A stretch of 64,000 nucleotides of DNA from Microvirga lenta (GCF_020532555.1 NZ_JAJBBR010000004.1:62001-126000); one strand, 5' to 3'; counted from the stretch's first letter, positions 40,065 to 52,826 are shown. Notes: generated from the sequence alone by a model not told the origin. Translations and numbers: made by a program.

Positions 40065-40420
40065 GATCGATGCTCCCCTTCTTTGCGGGCATGAGTTTTC
40101 GCGAAGCCAAGCTAGAGCATATGCTTCGATTCCGCAGGGATAAAATCCGCGACCGGGATGAATTCTGCCTGCGGGAGAGCAGCCGAGCCTTGCCGGATCA
40201 TGGCCCGCCAGCGCTGCGAAGGGTCGGCTCAGGACAGGAAGTTCGCCTCTCGCGCATCGCTTGGCGAAAAACCGGATCCACTTTTCCGCACGACGCCCGA
40301 GAGGATCCATTCACCATCCGAGCCGGCTTCCTGCTCCGGCGGACAATGGTCTGAACCAGGGGGTTGAGTTCCGTCATCGGCCGTAGAATGCTACGCGCGG
40401 GGGCTAGAAAGGATCTGCCG
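40065..40420. other. 356-base intergenic region
   Basis: Between divergent exonuclease and DUF2279 genes. It is moderately lower in GC than its flanks. It contains a degenerate copy of repeat family B at 40253-40297 and a GGATCC-flanked segment. No ORF with a ribosome-binding site and no clear RNA gene was seen; both promoters should be here. Confidence 0.5.
40253..40297. repeat. Intergenic repeat, family B (degenerate short copy)
   Basis: gcatcgctt, then gaaaaaccggatccacttttc, then cgacgc: the same order as the half-element at 53031-53090 (gcatcgttt, gaaaaccggatccgctttt, cgatgc), with decayed ends. Confidence 0.5.
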
Positions 40421-41485
40421 ATGCGGGTCGTCGCCCTCGTCGCTTGCCTTGCAATCCTGGGCGCGGCCCTGCGCCCCGAGGCATCCCTGGCGCAGCCGAG
40501 CGCAGCAGCGGAGCACCGTTCCGTACCCCGAGCCGGGGGGCAGCATGCCGGACCGCAAGCGGGCGCGAGCGCCACGACGGCGCCGGCCACGACGGAAAAC
40601 CTGGAGCCGCCGCCCGTGTCTCCGACGTTCTCCTCGCTCAGCCTCCTGGGCGACCATCTGCACGCGGTCCGGTGGGAGCTGGGCATCGTGGGGGCGGCCA
40701 TCGTCACCGTCGGCATCAAAGACTGGGACTGGGGCAACGGCTCCGGGTTCCAGACCATCGAGGAAGGGTGGTTCTCCAAGAACACCCGCCATGGCGGCAT
40801 GGACAAGATCGGCCACTCCTTTTCGACCTTCGTCATCGCCGATCTCCTGACGGACAGGATCCGGGCCAATGCATCCGATCCCACCGGCGCCCCGATCACG
40901 GCCGCGCTCGTCGCATTCGGGATCATGGGGCTGGTCGAAACCGTGGACGGGTTCACGGGCAGGCACCGCTTCTCGCGGGAGGACATCGTGGCGAACGGCG
41001 TCGGCGCGCTCTTCTCGATTTTCCGCAATACGGTTCCCGGGCTTCGGGAGAAGCTGGACTGGCGGATCATGTATACGCCCGCGAGTTTCGAGCGGCCCGG
41101 CATCACCACGGATGCGGGCATTCTCCCCCCGTATGAGCGCCAGCGGTACATCATGGCCCTGAAGGGCAGCGGGTTCGAAACGCTCAGGAACACGCCCCTG
41201 CGCTATGCCGAGCTGCATGTCGGCTTCGACGCGCGCGGCTTCGAGAGGCGGGAGCGGGAGCTCGGCTATCCGATCGAGCGCTCCTTCTATGTCGGGGTAG
41301 GGCTGAACCTCAACGAGGTCCTGTTCGGCTCCGGACCGCAGCCGAACTTCGCCCGCTACAGGGACACGCTGCCGGGCTGGGCCGTGCGCAAGACGTTCGA
41401 ATACGTCCAGGTGCCGTATACGTCCGTGTACCACGAGAACCGCTTCTCGACGGTCCGCCGCGTCGGCGGGACGTTCAGGGACTAA
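40421..41485 (+). CDS. DUF2279-family predicted envelope protein
   Basis: 354 residues from ATG 40421, six bases after AAAGGAT. Signal peptide about 1-25, then an Ala/Thr-rich linker to residue 70. The conserved block GGMDKIGHSFSTFVIADLLTD, with a DKxxH motif, and the following helices VALVAFGIMGLVETVDGFTG and REDIVANGVGALFSIF match DUF2279 (YfiM-like) proteins. The C-terminal 130 residues are Tyr/Arg-rich and probably beta-structured. No function is established. Confidence 0.75.
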   Translation: MRVVALVACLAILGAALRPEASLAQPSAAAEHRSVPRAGGQHAGPQAGASATTAPATTENLEPPPVSPTFSSLSLLGDHLHAVRWELGIVGAAIVTVGIKDWDWGNGSGFQTIEEGWFSKNTRHGGMDKIGHSFSTFVIADLLTDRIRANASDPTGAPITAALVAFGIMGLVETVDGFTGRHRFSREDIVANGVGALFSIFRNTVPGLREKLDWRIMYTPASFERPGITTDAGILPPYERQRYIMALKGSGFETLRNTPLRYAELHVGFDARGFERRERELGYPIERSFYVGVGLNLNEVLFGSGPQPNFARYRDTLPGWAVRKTFEYVQVPYTSVYHENRFSTVRRVGGTFRD

Positions 41486-41590
41486 GAGCATCGTGCCGAC
41501 CTTCGGTTCCGCTCGAACGATGCGCCTTCGAGGAGAAAGCATCGGATCGATCCCAAAAGCGCAAGTCCACTTTTCCTGTCCGATGCTCTC
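41486..41590. repeat. Intergenic repeat, family B (copy, plus orientation)
   Basis: It starts agagcatcgtgc immediately after the DUF2279 stop codon and ends tccgatgctct. The 3' part (aggagaaagcatcggat, gatcccaaaag, gcaagtccacttttcctg) matches the reverse complement of 52963-53025 almost base for base. Terminal inverted repeats form hairpins. Confidence 0.75.
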
Positions 41591-41657
41591 GTCGCGGAAG
41601 CCCTGCCGGCAGCGCGGCCGACCGGTGCCGCCGTCCGCGATGGGAGAAATCCAGGCA

Positions 41658-41686
41658 ACAAAAAAGCGCGGCCCGAAGGCCGCGCT
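41658..41686 (-). terminator. Intrinsic terminator of pnp
   Basis: Minus strand: stem agcgcggcc/ggccgcgct with a ttcg tetraloop followed by ttttttg, 31 bases past the pnp stop. Confidence 0.9.
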
Positions 41687-41717
41687 CTCATGACTTTGCC
41701 GACAGGGCAGGGGAGAC

Positions 41718-43898
<2,181 letters not shown>

Positions 43899-44073
43899 GC
43901 TGTTGTCTTTCGTGACATGGCGGCGGCTCGATGCCATGAGCAAGACGGCAAGAGGCTCCGCGGCCGGTCGATCCCGCCGCCGCAAGCCCCTTGCGATCCT
44001 GCCATGGTCATCGCGTCATCCGCCTCTCTTCAATGGACGCCCGGCACGCGCATCGCGCCGTCTGCGTCAGAGG

Positions 44074-44098
44074 CCGCCCGGAGCCGGGCCCCGGGCGG
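44074..44098 (-). other. Hairpin between rpsO and pnp
   Basis: Minus strand 8-bp stem ccgcccgg/ccgggcgg, 9-base loop, 18 bases past the rpsO stop, with no T tract. In E. coli the rpsO-pnp gap holds a terminator and RNase III processing sites; this hairpin may play an analogous role. Confidence 0.4.
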
Positions 44099-44115
44099 AA
44101 AGGTTCTCGAAAAGC

Positions 44116-44385
44116 TTAGCGGCGAATGCCGAGCCTCTCGATGAGCGTGCGGTAGCGGCCCTCGTCCTTCTTCTTGACGTAGTCGAGGAGGGAGCGGCGC
44201 TGCGACACGAGCTTCAGGAGACCACGACGGGAATGGTTGTCCTTCGTGTGGGTCTTGAAGTGGCCGGTCAGGTTGTTGATCCGCTCGGTGAGGATCGCGA
44301 CCTGCACCTCGGGGGAGCCGGTGTCGCCTTCCTTCTGGGCGAATTCCTTCACGAGCGCGTTCTTGCGCTCAGCCGTAATCGACAT
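44116..44385 (-). CDS. rpsO: 30S ribosomal protein S15
   Basis: 89 residues, the standard length. Binds 16S rRNA at the three-way junction early in 30S assembly. Sequence is unmistakable: [37 protein letters not shown] and RLGIRR at the C terminus. AAAGGAC precedes the ATG. Autoregulation through a leader structure is known for rpsO in several bacteria; no specific structure was resolved here. Confidence 0.99.
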   Translation of the reverse strand: MSITAERKNALVKEFAQKEGDTGSPEVQVAILTERINNLTGHFKTHTKDNHSRRGLLKLVSQRRSLLDYVKKKDEGRYRTLIERLGIRR

Positions 44386-44690
44386 CGCTTGTCCTTTCAG
44401 GTTGGTACTTTGAATCGACCTCGGCCCTGTGGGCCTCAAGGTCAGCTTCGCCGGAAACGGCCGGGCCGGGATGTCGTCCAGCGCGGTCTGATCTCTCGAC
44501 GCATCCTGCGGGCAACGCCTGCGGGAATGGCGCGCACCATACACGAAAAGCGCGCAAGTGCTAGATAGATCGTATCGTCCGGCGGGATTGCAAGGCGCGG
44601 GAGCTCTCTTTGATCCGAAATGGGCCCGGAACAAGACCGCAAGGCTCTGGTTGACGGGTAGAGATTCCACGCCAACAGGAAGGTCCCATC
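44386..44690. other. 305-base divergent promoter region of rpsO and the DUF892 gene
   Basis: It holds the rpsO leader, with an alternation of GC-rich blocks near 44410-44480, and the EcfG-like promoter of the DUF892 gene. No ORF is credible. A candidate leftward promoter pair CTAGCA-N17-TATGGT overlaps about 44540-44568, but its match is poor. Confidence 0.5.
44628..44652 (+). promoter_or_regulatory. EcfG-type general stress response promoter
   Basis: GGAAC at 44628-44632, a 16-base spacer, GGTT at 44649-44652. The alphaproteobacterial EcfG consensus is GGAAC-N16/17-CGTT, so only one base differs. It lies about 40 bases upstream of the DUF892 start codon. Confidence 0.65.
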
Positions 44691-45227
44691 ATGGTCGCCA
44701 CCACAGCCGATCTGTCGTCCTCGGAAACGGCCAAGAACGTCTTCATCACCGGTCTTCAGAACGCCCATTCCCTCGAGAAGGAGGCGCTTCAGATCATGAA
44801 CCGGCAGATCGAGCGCATCGAGAACTATCCGGAAATGCGCCAGCTCCTCGAGCTGCATGTCCGCGAGACCGAAGGGCAGATCCGGCGCCTCGACGACATG
44901 CTGCACAATTTCGGCGAGGACCGTTCCCTGCTGAAGGACATGGCCACCCAGGTCATGGGCAACATCGCCGCCATGGCCCATGTGCCGATGGCCGACGAGA
45001 TCATCAAGAACACCTTCGCCAACCACGCCTTCGAGAATTTCGAGATCGCCTCGTACAAGTCCCTGATCACCATGGCCGAGCTGACCGGCCATTCCCGGTT
45101 CGTCCCGGCGCTGGAAGAAACCCTCCGGGAGGAGGAGAAGACGGCCCAGGCCATCCGGGACCAGATCGAGATGATCACCCGCCGCTACCTGGAGCGCGAA
45201 GCCCAGGGGCTGAAGGCGGACCGGTAG
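44691..45227 (+). CDS. DUF892 ferritin-like protein (YciE/YciF type)
   Basis: 178 residues; AGGAAGG upstream. All-helical ferritin-like fold with conserved carboxylates in NAHSLEKEALQIM, ELHVRETEGQIRRLDDML and HAFENFEIASYKSLI, which in this family form a possible di-metal site. Members are stress-induced, and many belong to the PhyR/EcfG general stress regulon in alphaproteobacteria, in line with the EcfG-like promoter directly upstream. Enzymatic function is unproven. Confidence 0.9.
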   Translation: MVATTADLSSSETAKNVFITGLQNAHSLEKEALQIMNRQIERIENYPEMRQLLELHVRETEGQIRRLDDMLHNFGEDRSLLKDMATQVMGNIAAMAHVPMADEIIKNTFANHAFENFEIASYKSLITMAELTGHSRFVPALEETLREEEKTAQAIRDQIEMITRRYLEREAQGLKADR

Positions 45228-45241
45228 GGCCGGCGCCTTTC

Positions 45242-45416
45242 CCTCCCCCGCGCGGGGGAGGGGCCAGGGGTGCCGGCGCCACGCCTTCACGGGCTGTCGC
45301 CCAAGCTCCCATCTCCAACTCCTCCCCACCGCAAGTCGGGTGGTTCCGACTTGCGCAAGAGATGCGGATCTCGGGCAGGCCCGAGATCCGGGGGAGGAGG
45401 GATCGCGTCGGCGCCT
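45242..45416. repeat. Intergenic palindromic repeat, family A (expanded copy)
   Basis: Three perfect hairpins in tandem: 45242-45263 (9 bp), 45331-45356 (10 bp, cgcaagtcgg) and 45367-45390 (10 bp, ggatctcggg). The outer framework (ccctccccc, cctccccac, gggaggag, tcggcgcc) matches 21687-21805; the two inner hairpins are extra sequence placed between cctccccac and gggggagg. The end touches the truB stop codon. Confidence 0.65.
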
Positions 45417-46336
45417 CAGGCCCCCAGGTTGAACACCCGGTGCGGCACCAGTTCGCCGCGCTCCACGTCGCCCACCGCCACCAGCACGCCGTTGCAGGTG
45501 GCGTAGATCTTGCCGGAGATCGGCGCCTCGCGGCCGCGCAGGATGATGGACTGGCCCCGCATCAGGCGGGCGGCCATGTCGCGGCTCACCGCAACGGACG
45601 GGATCTCGCTCAGGGCCATCTCCACCGGGCGCAGGGCCGCCGGATCGGTGGCGAGGTCGTCGACCACGACCGCGTCCTCTTCCGTGAACGGCCCGACGCG
45701 GGTGCGCCGCAGGGCCGCGATATGGCCGAGGCAGCCCAGCGCCCGGCCCAGATCCCGGGCGATGGCGCGCACATAGGTGCCCTTGCCGCAATCCGCCTCG
45801 ATCACGGAGCGGTCGCCCTCGTGATGCACCAGGGTGAGCCGGTCGATCTCGACCGTGCGCGGCTGCAGCTCCACCACCTCGCCGTCCCGGGCGAGATCGT
45901 AGGCGCGCTCGCCCTGGATCTTGATGGCGGAAAAGCGCGGCGGCACCTGCTGGATGGAGCCGGTGAAGCGGGGCAGCAGCGCCTCGATGCTGGTGGGATC
46001 CGGCACCTTGTCGGTCCGCTCGACCACCTCGCCCTCGGTATCGTCCGTGTTGGTCTCCGCGCCCCAGGCCACGGTGAAGACGTAGGATTTGCGCCCGTCC
46101 ATGACGAAGGGCACGGTTTTCGTGGCCTCGCCGAGGGCGATCGGCAGGATGCCCGAGGCCAGCGGGTCGAGGGTGCCCGCGTGTCCGGCCTTCTTGGCCG
46201 AGAGGCTGCGCTTGACCACCGCGACCGCATGGGTCGAGGTCATGCCGACGCCCTTGTCGAGGATGATCCACCCATTGACGTCGCGCTTCTTCGGGCGGTC
46301 GGGCCGGGGCCCCCGCTGCGGTCGTTCTTCGGTCAT
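45416..46336 (-). CDS. truB: tRNA pseudouridine(55) synthase
   Basis: 306 residues. Makes pseudouridine 55 in the T-loop of tRNAs. The catalytic aspartate is D57 in AGHAGTLDPLASGILPI; GWIILDKGVGMTSTHAVAVVKR is the N-terminal signature. A PUA-like C terminus follows. It starts five bases after rbfA ends and shares the leftward translation-factor operon. Confidence 0.97.
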   Translation of the reverse strand: MTEERPQRGPRPDRPKKRDVNGWIILDKGVGMTSTHAVAVVKRSLSAKKAGHAGTLDPLASGILPIALGEATKTVPFVMDGRKSYVFTVAWGAETNTDDTEGEVVERTDKVPDPTSIEALLPRFTGSIQQVPPRFSAIKIQGERAYDLARDGEVVELQPRTVEIDRLTLVHHEGDRSVIEADCGKGTYVRAIARDLGRALGCLGHIAALRRTRVGPFTEEDAVVVDDLATDPAALRPVEMALSEIPSVAVSRDMAARLMRGQSIILRGREAPISGKIYATCNGVLVAVGDVERGELVPHRVFNLGA

Positions 46337-46341
46337 GAAGC

Positions 46342-46764
46342 CTACTCGTCGTTGTCGTCGTCGGAGGTGTCGGGCCTGGCCGTGTCGCGGGCCACCTTGT
46401 CGGAGCGCAGCAGCGCGTCGATCCGGGCGGCCTCGTCGAAGCTCTCATCGCGCAGGAAGCGCAGGTCGGGCGCATATTTCAGGTTCACCCGGCGGGCGAC
46501 CTCCTGGCGCAGCACCTTCTTGTTCTTGTCGAGGGCGCGGAGCACGGCGTCCTCGTCGCGCCCGCCGAGCGGCATGACGAAGGCCGTGGCGAGCTTGAGG
46601 TCGGGGGTCATGCGCACCTCGGGGATCGTGATGACGTTCCTCGTCAGCACGTCGTCCTGCAGGTCGCCCCGGGAGAGAACCTCGGCCAGGGCGTGGCGCA
46701 CGAGCTCGGCCACGCGCTGCTGACGTTGGGAAGGGCCGGCGGTTTGTTCGAAACGTTTAGCCAT
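46342..46764 (-). CDS. rbfA: 30S ribosome-binding factor RbfA
   Basis: 140 residues from ATG 46764 (GGAAAG upstream). KH-fold late 30S maturation factor. [19 protein letters not shown] and the [19 protein letters not shown] core match the family. The acidic tail (TSDDDNDE) is common in alphaproteobacteria. The gap of 105 bases to infB upstream contains no terminator. Confidence 0.95.
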   Translation of the reverse strand: MAKRFEQTAGPSQRQQRVAELVRHALAEVLSRGDLQDDVLTRNVITIPEVRMTPDLKLATAFVMPLGGRDEDAVLRALDKNKKVLRQEVARRVNLKYAPDLRFLRDESFDEAARIDALLRSDKVARDTARPDTSDDDNDE

Positions 46765-46869
46765 TGTCACTTTCCGGGGTCGAACCGGACCATCCAAAAG
46801 GGGTCATGGCCGGGAGCGACCCGGCCATGATGATAAGTTGGGAATGGGGAAAGAGATCCGAAGCGCGCC

Positions 46870-49770
46870 TTACAGCGTCCGCTTCACCTCTTCCACGCGG
46901 TAGCACTCGATGATGTCGCCGGCGCGCATGTCCTGGTAGTTCTCGAAGGCCATGCCGCAATCCTGACCCGAGGTGACCTCGCGGGCATCGTCCTTGAAGC
47001 GCTTGAGCTGGGACAGCTTGCCTTCGTGGATGACCACGTTGTCGCGGATGAGGCGGACATGGGCGCCGCGCTGGACCACGCCGTCGAGGACGCGGCAACC
47101 CGCGACCTTGCCGACCTTGGACACGTTGAACACCTCGAGGACCTGGGCCTCGCCGAGCCGCTCCTCGCGGAGCGTCGGGGCGAGAAGCCCGGACATCGCC
47201 GCCTTCACGTCATCCACGAGGTCGTAGATGATGTTGTAGTAGCGGATTTCGATGCCGGCCCGCTCGGCCGCCTCGCGCGCTTCCTTGTGGGCACGCACGT
47301 TGAAGCCGAGGATGATGGCGCCGGAGGCCTCCGCCAGGGTGACGTCGGATTCCGAGATGCCGCCGACGCCCGCCTGGATGACCCGGGCCCCGACTTCCTC
47401 GTTGCCGGCCTTCTCCAGGGCGCCGACGATCGCTTCCGCCGAGCCCTGCACGTCCGCTCGGACCACGAGCGGGAACTCCTTGCGGCCCGCTCCGGCCTTG
47501 AGGTCGCGCATCATGTCCGCCAGCGTGCGGCCGGCCGAGCCCATGCGGGCCGCCTGACGCTCGCGCTTCTGACGGGCGCGGTACTCGGTGATCTCGCGGG
47601 CACGGGCCTCGGACTCGACGACCGCGACGCGGTCGCCGGCTTCCGGGGTGCCGTTGAAGCCCAGGATCTCGACCGGGACGGAGGGACCTGCCTCCTTCAC
47701 GTTGGCGCCGAGATCGCTGACGAGGGCGCGCACGCGGCCCCACTCCGCGCCGGCGACGACGATGTCGCCCGTGTGGAGCGTTCCGCGCTGGACCAGCACG
47801 GTGGCGACCGGTCCGCGGCCGCGATCGAGCTTCGCCTCGATGACGGTGCCCTCGGCCGAGCGCTCCGGATTGGCGCGCAGGTCGAGGATTTCGGCCTGGA
47901 GCTGCAAGCCTTCGAGCAGGCTGTCGAGGCCCTGGCCGGTCTTGGCCGAGACTTCGAACTCGAGGGTCTCGCCGCCCATGGACTCGACCACGATCGAGTG
48001 CTGGAGCAGCTCGGTGCGGACCCGCTGCGGGTTGGCGTCGGGCTTGTCGACCTTGTTGATCGCCACGATGATCGGAACGCCTGCCGCCTGGGCGTGGGTG
48101 ATCGCCTCGACGGTCTGGGGCATGACGCCGTCATCGGCCGCCACGACCAGCACCACGATGTCCGTCACCTTGGCGCCGCGGGCGCGCATAGCCGTGAAGG
48201 CCGCGTGGCCGGGCGTGTCGATGAAGGTGATCTTGCCGCCGAGCGGCGAGGTCACCTGATAGGCGCCGATGTGCTGCGTGATGCCGCCGGCCTCGCCCGA
48301 GACCACGTTGGTCTTGCGGATCGAGTCGAGCAGCGAGGTCTTGCCGTGGTCGACGTGACCCATGATGGTCACGACCGGCGGACGGGCGACGAGGTTCTCG
48401 TCCACGTCCGGCGTGTCGAACAGGCCTTCCTCCACGTCCGATTCCGCGACGCGCTTCACCGTGTGGCCGAGTTCCTCGGCCACGATCTGGGCGGTGTCGG
48501 CGTCGATCACGTCCGTGATCTTGTGCATCTGTCCCTGCTTCATCAGGAACTTGATCACGTCCACGGCGCGCTCCGACATGCGGTTGGCGAGCTCCTGGAT
48601 GGTGATCGTCTCCGGAATCGTCACCTCGCGGGCGATCTTTTCCTTCTGCTCCACCTGACGGTGGCCCATGAGACGCTGATTGCGGCGCCGGAAGGCGGCG
48701 AGCGAGCGGGTGCGCTCCTCCTCGCCGGAGGTCGCATTGGCCAGGGTCAGACGGCCGCGGCGTTTTTCCTCGCCGGGAGCCACCTTGGGGGTCTTCGGCA
48801 GGGCCGCGGGCTTGGCGCCGGGGCCGGGACGCCGAACGGTGCGTGCACCCTCCTCGTCGTCCACTTCGACCGCGCGGGCAGCGACGGGCGGGGCCGGACG
48901 CGCATTGGGCTTGGCGGTTGCCGGATCGGGCGCGGGCGGCGGGGGAGCCGGACGCGCCATGTGGTTCAGGCTCGGGGGACGACGTCCATCCGTGCCGCCG
49001 GTGACGCGGGGACCGCCGAAGCCGCCGGGACGGGAACCGCCCGAGGCGCCGGGGCCGCCGGTGCGCGGACCGCCTTCGCGGGCCGGACGCGGTCCGGCGC
49101 CGTCGCGGGCAGGGCGGGGGCCGGCGCCGGGTCCGCCACTCCGTCCGGCGGGAGCCGGACCGGTGTTCTGGCGGGCGGGAGCAGGGCTCGCGGCGGCCGG
49201 AGCGGAGGCCTTGCCGAGACGGCGGCGTGCCTCGTCCTCGGCGCGGCGCTTGCGCTCCTCTTCCTGCCGGCGGCGCTCGTCTTCCTCGCGCTTGCGGGCC
49301 TCGGCCGCTTCGCGCTCCTGCGCTTCCGCAGCTTCGCGCTCGGCGCGGCGCTTGGCTTCCTCTTCCTGGCGCCTGCGATCGTCCTCTTCGCGGCGACGGG
49401 CATCCGCGAGCGCATTGGCGCGGGCGTCGCGCTCCTGGTCGGAGAGGGTGCGCAGCACCACGCCGGAACGCTGGGCGTTCGACGCGGATCCGCCGGAGCG
49501 GGAAGGACGGCCTTGAGCCGGCGCGGGGGCGGCCGGCTTCGGTGCGGCAGGGGCCGCATTCTGCTGCTGCTGCTGAGGCGCGGGCCGCTCGTCCTTGCCT
49601 CCGCCCGGTCCAACGGCCGGGCGACGCTTCACCGTCTCGACCACGACCGCCTTCGAGCGACCATGGGAGAAGCTCTGGCGAACCACGCCTTGCTCGACGG
49701 GCCGCTTCAGTGAAAGCGTCTTGGACGACACATGCAGCGTCTTGTCGCCCGGGTTTTTCGTATCATTCAT
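46870..49770 (-). CDS. infB: Translation initiation factor IF-2
   Basis: 966 residues from ATG 49770. GTPase that positions initiator tRNA. An N-terminal IF2-associated region (1-60) precedes a very Ala/Pro/Gly/Arg-rich and charged-helical stretch (60-340) with repeats such as [20 protein letters not shown] second conserved region starts with [21 protein letters not shown] (about 390-410). The G domain has GHVDHGKT at 471-478, followed by domains II-IV. It overlaps ylxR by eight bases. IF-2 N-terminal length varies between taxa; this one is long. Confidence 0.98.
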   Translation of the reverse strand: MNDTKNPGDKTLHVSSKTLSLKRPVEQGVVRQSFSHGRSKAVVVETVKRRPAVGPGGGKDERPAPQQQQQNAAPAAPKPAAPAPAQGRPSRSGGSASNAQRSGVVLRTLSDQERDARANALADARRREEDDRRRQEEEAKRRAEREAAEAQEREAAEARKREEDERRRQEEERKRRAEDEARRRLGKASAPAAASPAPARQNTGPAPAGRSGGPGAGPRPARDGAGPRPAREGGPRTGGPGASGGSRPGGFGGPRVTGGTDGRRPPSLNHMARPAPPPPAPDPATAKPNARPAPPVAARAVEVDDEEGARTVRRPGPGAKPAALPKTPKVAPGEEKRRGRLTLANATSGEEERTRSLAAFRRRNQRLMGHRQVEQKEKIAREVTIPETITIQELANRMSERAVDVIKFLMKQGQMHKITDVIDADTAQIVAEELGHTVKRVAESDVEEGLFDTPDVDENLVARPPVVTIMGHVDHGKTSLLDSIRKTNVVSGEAGGITQHIGAYQVTSPLGGKITFIDTPGHAAFTAMRARGAKVTDIVVLVVAADDGVMPQTVEAITHAQAAGVPIIVAINKVDKPDANPQRVRTELLQHSIVVESMGGETLEFEVSAKTGQGLDSLLEGLQLQAEILDLRANPERSAEGTVIEAKLDRGRGPVATVLVQRGTLHTGDIVVAGAEWGRVRALVSDLGANVKEAGPSVPVEILGFNGTPEAGDRVAVVESEARAREITEYRARQKRERQAARMGSAGRTLADMMRDLKAGAGRKEFPLVVRADVQGSAEAIVGALEKAGNEEVGARVIQAGVGGISESDVTLAEASGAIILGFNVRAHKEAREAAERAGIEIRYYNIIYDLVDDVKAAMSGLLAPTLREERLGEAQVLEVFNVSKVGKVAGCRVLDGVVQRGAHVRLIRDNVVIHEGKLSQLKRFKDDAREVTSGQDCGMAFENYQDMRAGDIIECYRVEEVKRTL

Positions 49771-50437
49771 TCGGCTCAGATCCGTCCGGTTCCATAATCG
49801 TGTGTACGCCGGCCCCACCTTTGGGGTCAGCCTGATCGGCATCGCTTCCGCAATAGGTACGATAACGGTGCCATCGGTTCAGAAAGCCGTCGCTTCCAGC
49901 GCCCGCGACGAGGGCAGCATGTATCACATGTGACCGGCCTAATGCCAAACTCAATTCGTCGTTTGACAGCTCTTGGATGACCGGAAAGCCTGATATTGCG
50001 TCGCCGAGGCGTTTTCGCAACTGGTTAGCGAGCTTTCTTCGCCCATCTTCGGCCGCTTCTGCGGCATGAATAAGGGCGACGAGGGGCTTTTCGGCGATTG
50101 CCGCTTCGACTTTTTCGAAACCGGTGATCACCGCGCCCGCCTTGTTGGCGAGCGACAGACTCTGGCGCAGATCCTCCCGAAGAGCCCGGCCGATGTCCTC
50201 GGCAAGGGTGTCGGGAGCCTTGACCTCCGCCTTGAAGGCGCGGGCGAAGAGGCGGCGCCTGACCGCCTCCTCGACCAGGCCGGAACGGGCCGTGACCCAT
50301 ACGCCCCGGCCCGGGAGCTTGTGTTTCAGGTCGGGAAAGACCTGGCGGTCAGGCCCGAGGACGAACCGGATCAGCCCCGCGGACGGCTGAGCCGTGCGGG
50401 TGACGATGCAGGTGCGCTCCGGTTCTTGCCGCGCCAA
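49763..50437 (-). CDS. YlxR-family RNA-binding protein (DUF448)
   Basis: 224 residues. The N-terminal YlxR domain shows [42 protein letters not shown], with the family's CxxC-like site reduced. The C-terminal half (about 95-190) resembles ribosomal L7Ae-like proteins ([21 protein letters not shown]), a fusion usual in alphaproteobacteria. YlxR is linked to RNase P and the nusA-infB operon in other bacteria. It follows nusA by 30 bases. Confidence 0.92.
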   Translation of the reverse strand: MARQEPERTCIVTRTAQPSAGLIRFVLGPDRQVFPDLKHKLPGRGVWVTARSGLVEEAVRRRLFARAFKAEVKAPDTLAEDIGRALREDLRQSLSLANKAGAVITGFEKVEAAIAEKPLVALIHAAEAAEDGRRKLANQLRKRLGDAISGFPVIQELSNDELSLALGRSHVIHAALVAGAGSDGFLNRWHRYRTYCGSDADQADPKGGAGVHTIMEPDGSEPNE

Positions 50438-50467
50438 GGGTGCTGTCCTCGCCTGACCATGGCCGGT

Positions 50468-52084
50468 TTAGGACGGCTGGGCCTCGGTTTCGGCCTCTTC
50501 GGCCGAATCCTCGGTCTCCACGGTCTCTTCGGGGGCCTCGATCCAGCCCGCCTTGACGCGGGCGGCCATGATCATGGCCTCCGCTTCCGTGCGGGAGACG
50601 TCGAAGCCGTCCAGGGCTCCCTTGTACCGGGTCGCCTCCTGGCCGCGGCCTTCCGTCCAGCCGGCGAGGTCGTCGGTGGCGCAGCCGGCCAGATCCTCGA
50701 CCGTCTTGATGTCGTTCTCGCCGAAGGCGACCAGCATGGCGGTGGTGACGCCGTCGATCTCCTTCAGCTCGTCCGACACGCCGAGCTCCTGGCGGCGGGC
50801 CTCGTTCTCCGACTCGATGCGGGTCAGGTATTCCTGGGCGCGCTCCTGGATCTCGCGGGCGGTGTCCTCGTCGAAGCCCTCGATCGAGGCCACTTCGGCG
50901 GAATCCACGTAGGCGAGCTCCTCCACGGTGCGGAAGCCTTCCGCCGCGAGGAGCTGGCCCACGACCTCGTCCACGTCGAGGGCGTTCATGAACAGCTCGG
51001 TGCGCTCGGCGAACTCCTTCTGGCGGCGCTCGGATTCCTCGGCCTCGGTCAGGATGTCGATGTCCCAGCCGGTGAGCTGCGACGCCAGGCGCACGTTCTG
51101 GCCGCGGCGGCCGATGGCGAGCGAGAGCTGGTCGTCGGGCACCACCACCTCGATGCGGTCGGCCTCCTCGTCGAGCACCACCTTGACCACTTCCGCGGGC
51201 TGGAGCGCGTTGACGATGAAGGTCGCCTGATCGGGGGACCAGGGGATGATGTCGATCTTCTCGCCCTGGAGCTCGCCCACCACCGCCTGGACGCGGGAGC
51301 CGCGCATGCCGACGCAGGCGCCGACCGGGTCGATGGAGGAATCGCGCGAGGTCACGGCGATCTTGGCGCGGGAGCCCGGATCGCGGGCGACCGCCTGCAC
51401 GGTGACGATGCCGTCGTAGATTTCCGGCACCTCCTGGGCGAAGAGCTTCGCCATGAACTGCGGATGCGTGCGCGACAGGAAGATCTGCGGCCCGCGCGCT
51501 TCGCGGCGCACGTCGAAGAGATAGGCGCGGATGCGGTCGCCGGGGCGGAACGTCTCGCGCGGGATCAGCTCGTCGCGGCGCACGATGGCCTCGCCGCGGC
51601 CGAGATCGACGATCACGTTGCCGTATTCGACGCGCTTGACGGCGCCGTTCACGACCTCGCCGATGCGGTCCTTGTATTCCTGGTACTGACGGTCGCGCTC
51701 GGCGTCGCGCACCTTCTGCACGATCACCTGCTTGGCCGACTGGGCCGCGATGCGGCCGAAATCGAAGGGCGGCAGGGTCTCGGAGATGGCGTCGCCCACC
51801 TGAGCGGCGGGGTTGCGCTTGCGGGCCTCGGAGAGGGCGATCTCGCGGGAGTCGTTCTCCAGGGCGGCATCGTCCACCACGAGGAGGTGCCGGGACAGGC
51901 GCAGCTCGCCGGTCTTCGGGTTGATCTCCGCGTGGACGTCCGTCTCCGCCCCGTAGCGGGAGCGGGCGGCCTTGGCGATGGCATCCGCCATGGCGTCCAG
52001 CACGATCTGCTTGTCGATCACCTTCTCGCGCGCGACCGCATCGGCGATCTGCAAGAGCTCAAGCCTGTTGGCGCTGATTGCCAT
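50468..52084 (-). CDS. nusA: Transcription termination/antitermination factor NusA
   Basis: 538 residues from ATG 52084, eight bases after AAGGAG; a GTG at 52093 is the alternative. N-terminal RNA-polymerase-binding domain (1-125), S1 domain (about 130-200, [32 protein letters not shown]), KH domains with [27 protein letters not shown], and two C-terminal helix-hairpin-helix AR repeats (about 365-490). The tail is acidic. It overlaps the rimP frame end closely (gap 5 bases). Confidence 0.98.
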   Translation of the reverse strand: MAISANRLELLQIADAVAREKVIDKQIVLDAMADAIAKAARSRYGAETDVHAEINPKTGELRLSRHLLVVDDAALENDSREIALSEARKRNPAAQVGDAISETLPPFDFGRIAAQSAKQVIVQKVRDAERDRQYQEYKDRIGEVVNGAVKRVEYGNVIVDLGRGEAIVRRDELIPRETFRPGDRIRAYLFDVRREARGPQIFLSRTHPQFMAKLFAQEVPEIYDGIVTVQAVARDPGSRAKIAVTSRDSSIDPVGACVGMRGSRVQAVVGELQGEKIDIIPWSPDQATFIVNALQPAEVVKVVLDEEADRIEVVVPDDQLSLAIGRRGQNVRLASQLTGWDIDILTEAEESERRQKEFAERTELFMNALDVDEVVGQLLAAEGFRTVEELAYVDSAEVASIEGFDEDTAREIQERAQEYLTRIESENEARRQELGVSDELKEIDGVTTAMLVAFGENDIKTVEDLAGCATDDLAGWTEGRGQEATRYKGALDGFDVSRTEAEAMIMAARVKAGWIEAPEETVETEDSAEEAETEAQPS

Positions 52085-52089
52085 CGAGG

Positions 52090-52737
52090 TCACTCCTTCT
52101 CGGACTTCCGGTCCTGCGGGCCGTCTGCATCGGGCAGGGACTCCGCATCCATGTCATCGGTATCTTCGTCTTCTTCGGTTTCGTCGTCCGCCACCGGCGC
52201 CGTTCCCCGGCGCAGCGATTCGCGGATCAAGTCGTCGGTCAGGACGAGGCGGGCCTCGCCCAGATCGGTCAGGGGAAGGCGCGCCAGGCGCTCCTCGCCT
52301 TCCTTCACGTCCGGCAGCTCGACGAGGGCGACGTCGCCCTCCACGCCCCGGATGAAGCCGCGGAAGCGCTTGCGGCCGGCCACCGGCACGGCCATCTCGA
52401 TCTTCGCCTCGTAGCCGCTCCAGCGCTCGAAGTCGCTGGCGCGGACGAGCGGGCGGTCGATCCCGGGGGACGAGATTTCGAGATGATACGCCTGCGGGAT
52501 CGGATCTTCGAGATCCAGCACCGGCGAAATCGCCCGGCTCACGGCCTCGCAATCGGTCACCGACATGGAGCCGTCGGGCCGTTCGGCCATGATCTGCACG
52601 GTGCAGCCGTTGGTGTTGGTGATCTTCACCCGCACCAGGTTGTAGCCGAGATCCTCGATCACGGGCTCGACGATGGCCGCCACCCGGGCTGCCGCGCCGT
52701 TCTCCGTGATCAGACGCCTGTCGCGTTCGTTCGCCAT
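52090..52737 (-). CDS. rimP: Ribosome maturation factor RimP
   Basis: 215 residues from ATG 52737. Needed for 30S assembly. The family core is present: [47 protein letters not shown] and [23 protein letters not shown]. The acidic C-terminal extension (about 175-215) is common in alphaproteobacteria. First gene of the rimP-nusA-ylxR-infB-rbfA-truB operon; it has a convincing promoter with an intervening terminator, described separately. Confidence 0.96.
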   Translation of the reverse strand: MANERDRRLITENGAAARVAAIVEPVIEDLGYNLVRVKITNTNGCTVQIMAERPDGSMSVTDCEAVSRAISPVLDLEDPIPQAYHLEISSPGIDRPLVRASDFERWSGYEAKIEMAVPVAGRKRFRGFIRGVEGDVALVELPDVKEGEERLARLPLTDLGEARLVLTDDLIRESLRRGTAPVADDETEEDEDTDDMDAESLPDADGPQDRKSEKE

Positions 52738-52792
52738 GATTGTCCGTAAAGCCAGATCCGCCAGTCTCTCGTCGCAGACTCCGGCCGTGAAG

Positions 52793-52826
52793 CAATAAAA
52801 AAGAGCGGACCCGGCGGGGCCCACTC
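52793..52826 (-). terminator. Leader terminator (candidate attenuator) upstream of rimP
   Basis: Minus strand: 10-bp stem (gagtgggccc with gggtccgctc, two G-U pairs) with a cgcc loop, followed by ttttttattg. It lies about 56 bases before the rimP start and about 35-65 bases after the predicted transcription start, so it would cut short the operon's leader. A small hairpin gcagc/gctgc at 52833-52847 precedes it. Confidence 0.7.

Noticed and set aside
47026..49713. An 895-codon plus-strand frame
   Set aside because: Antisense shadow of infB; no family resemblance and no ribosome-binding site.
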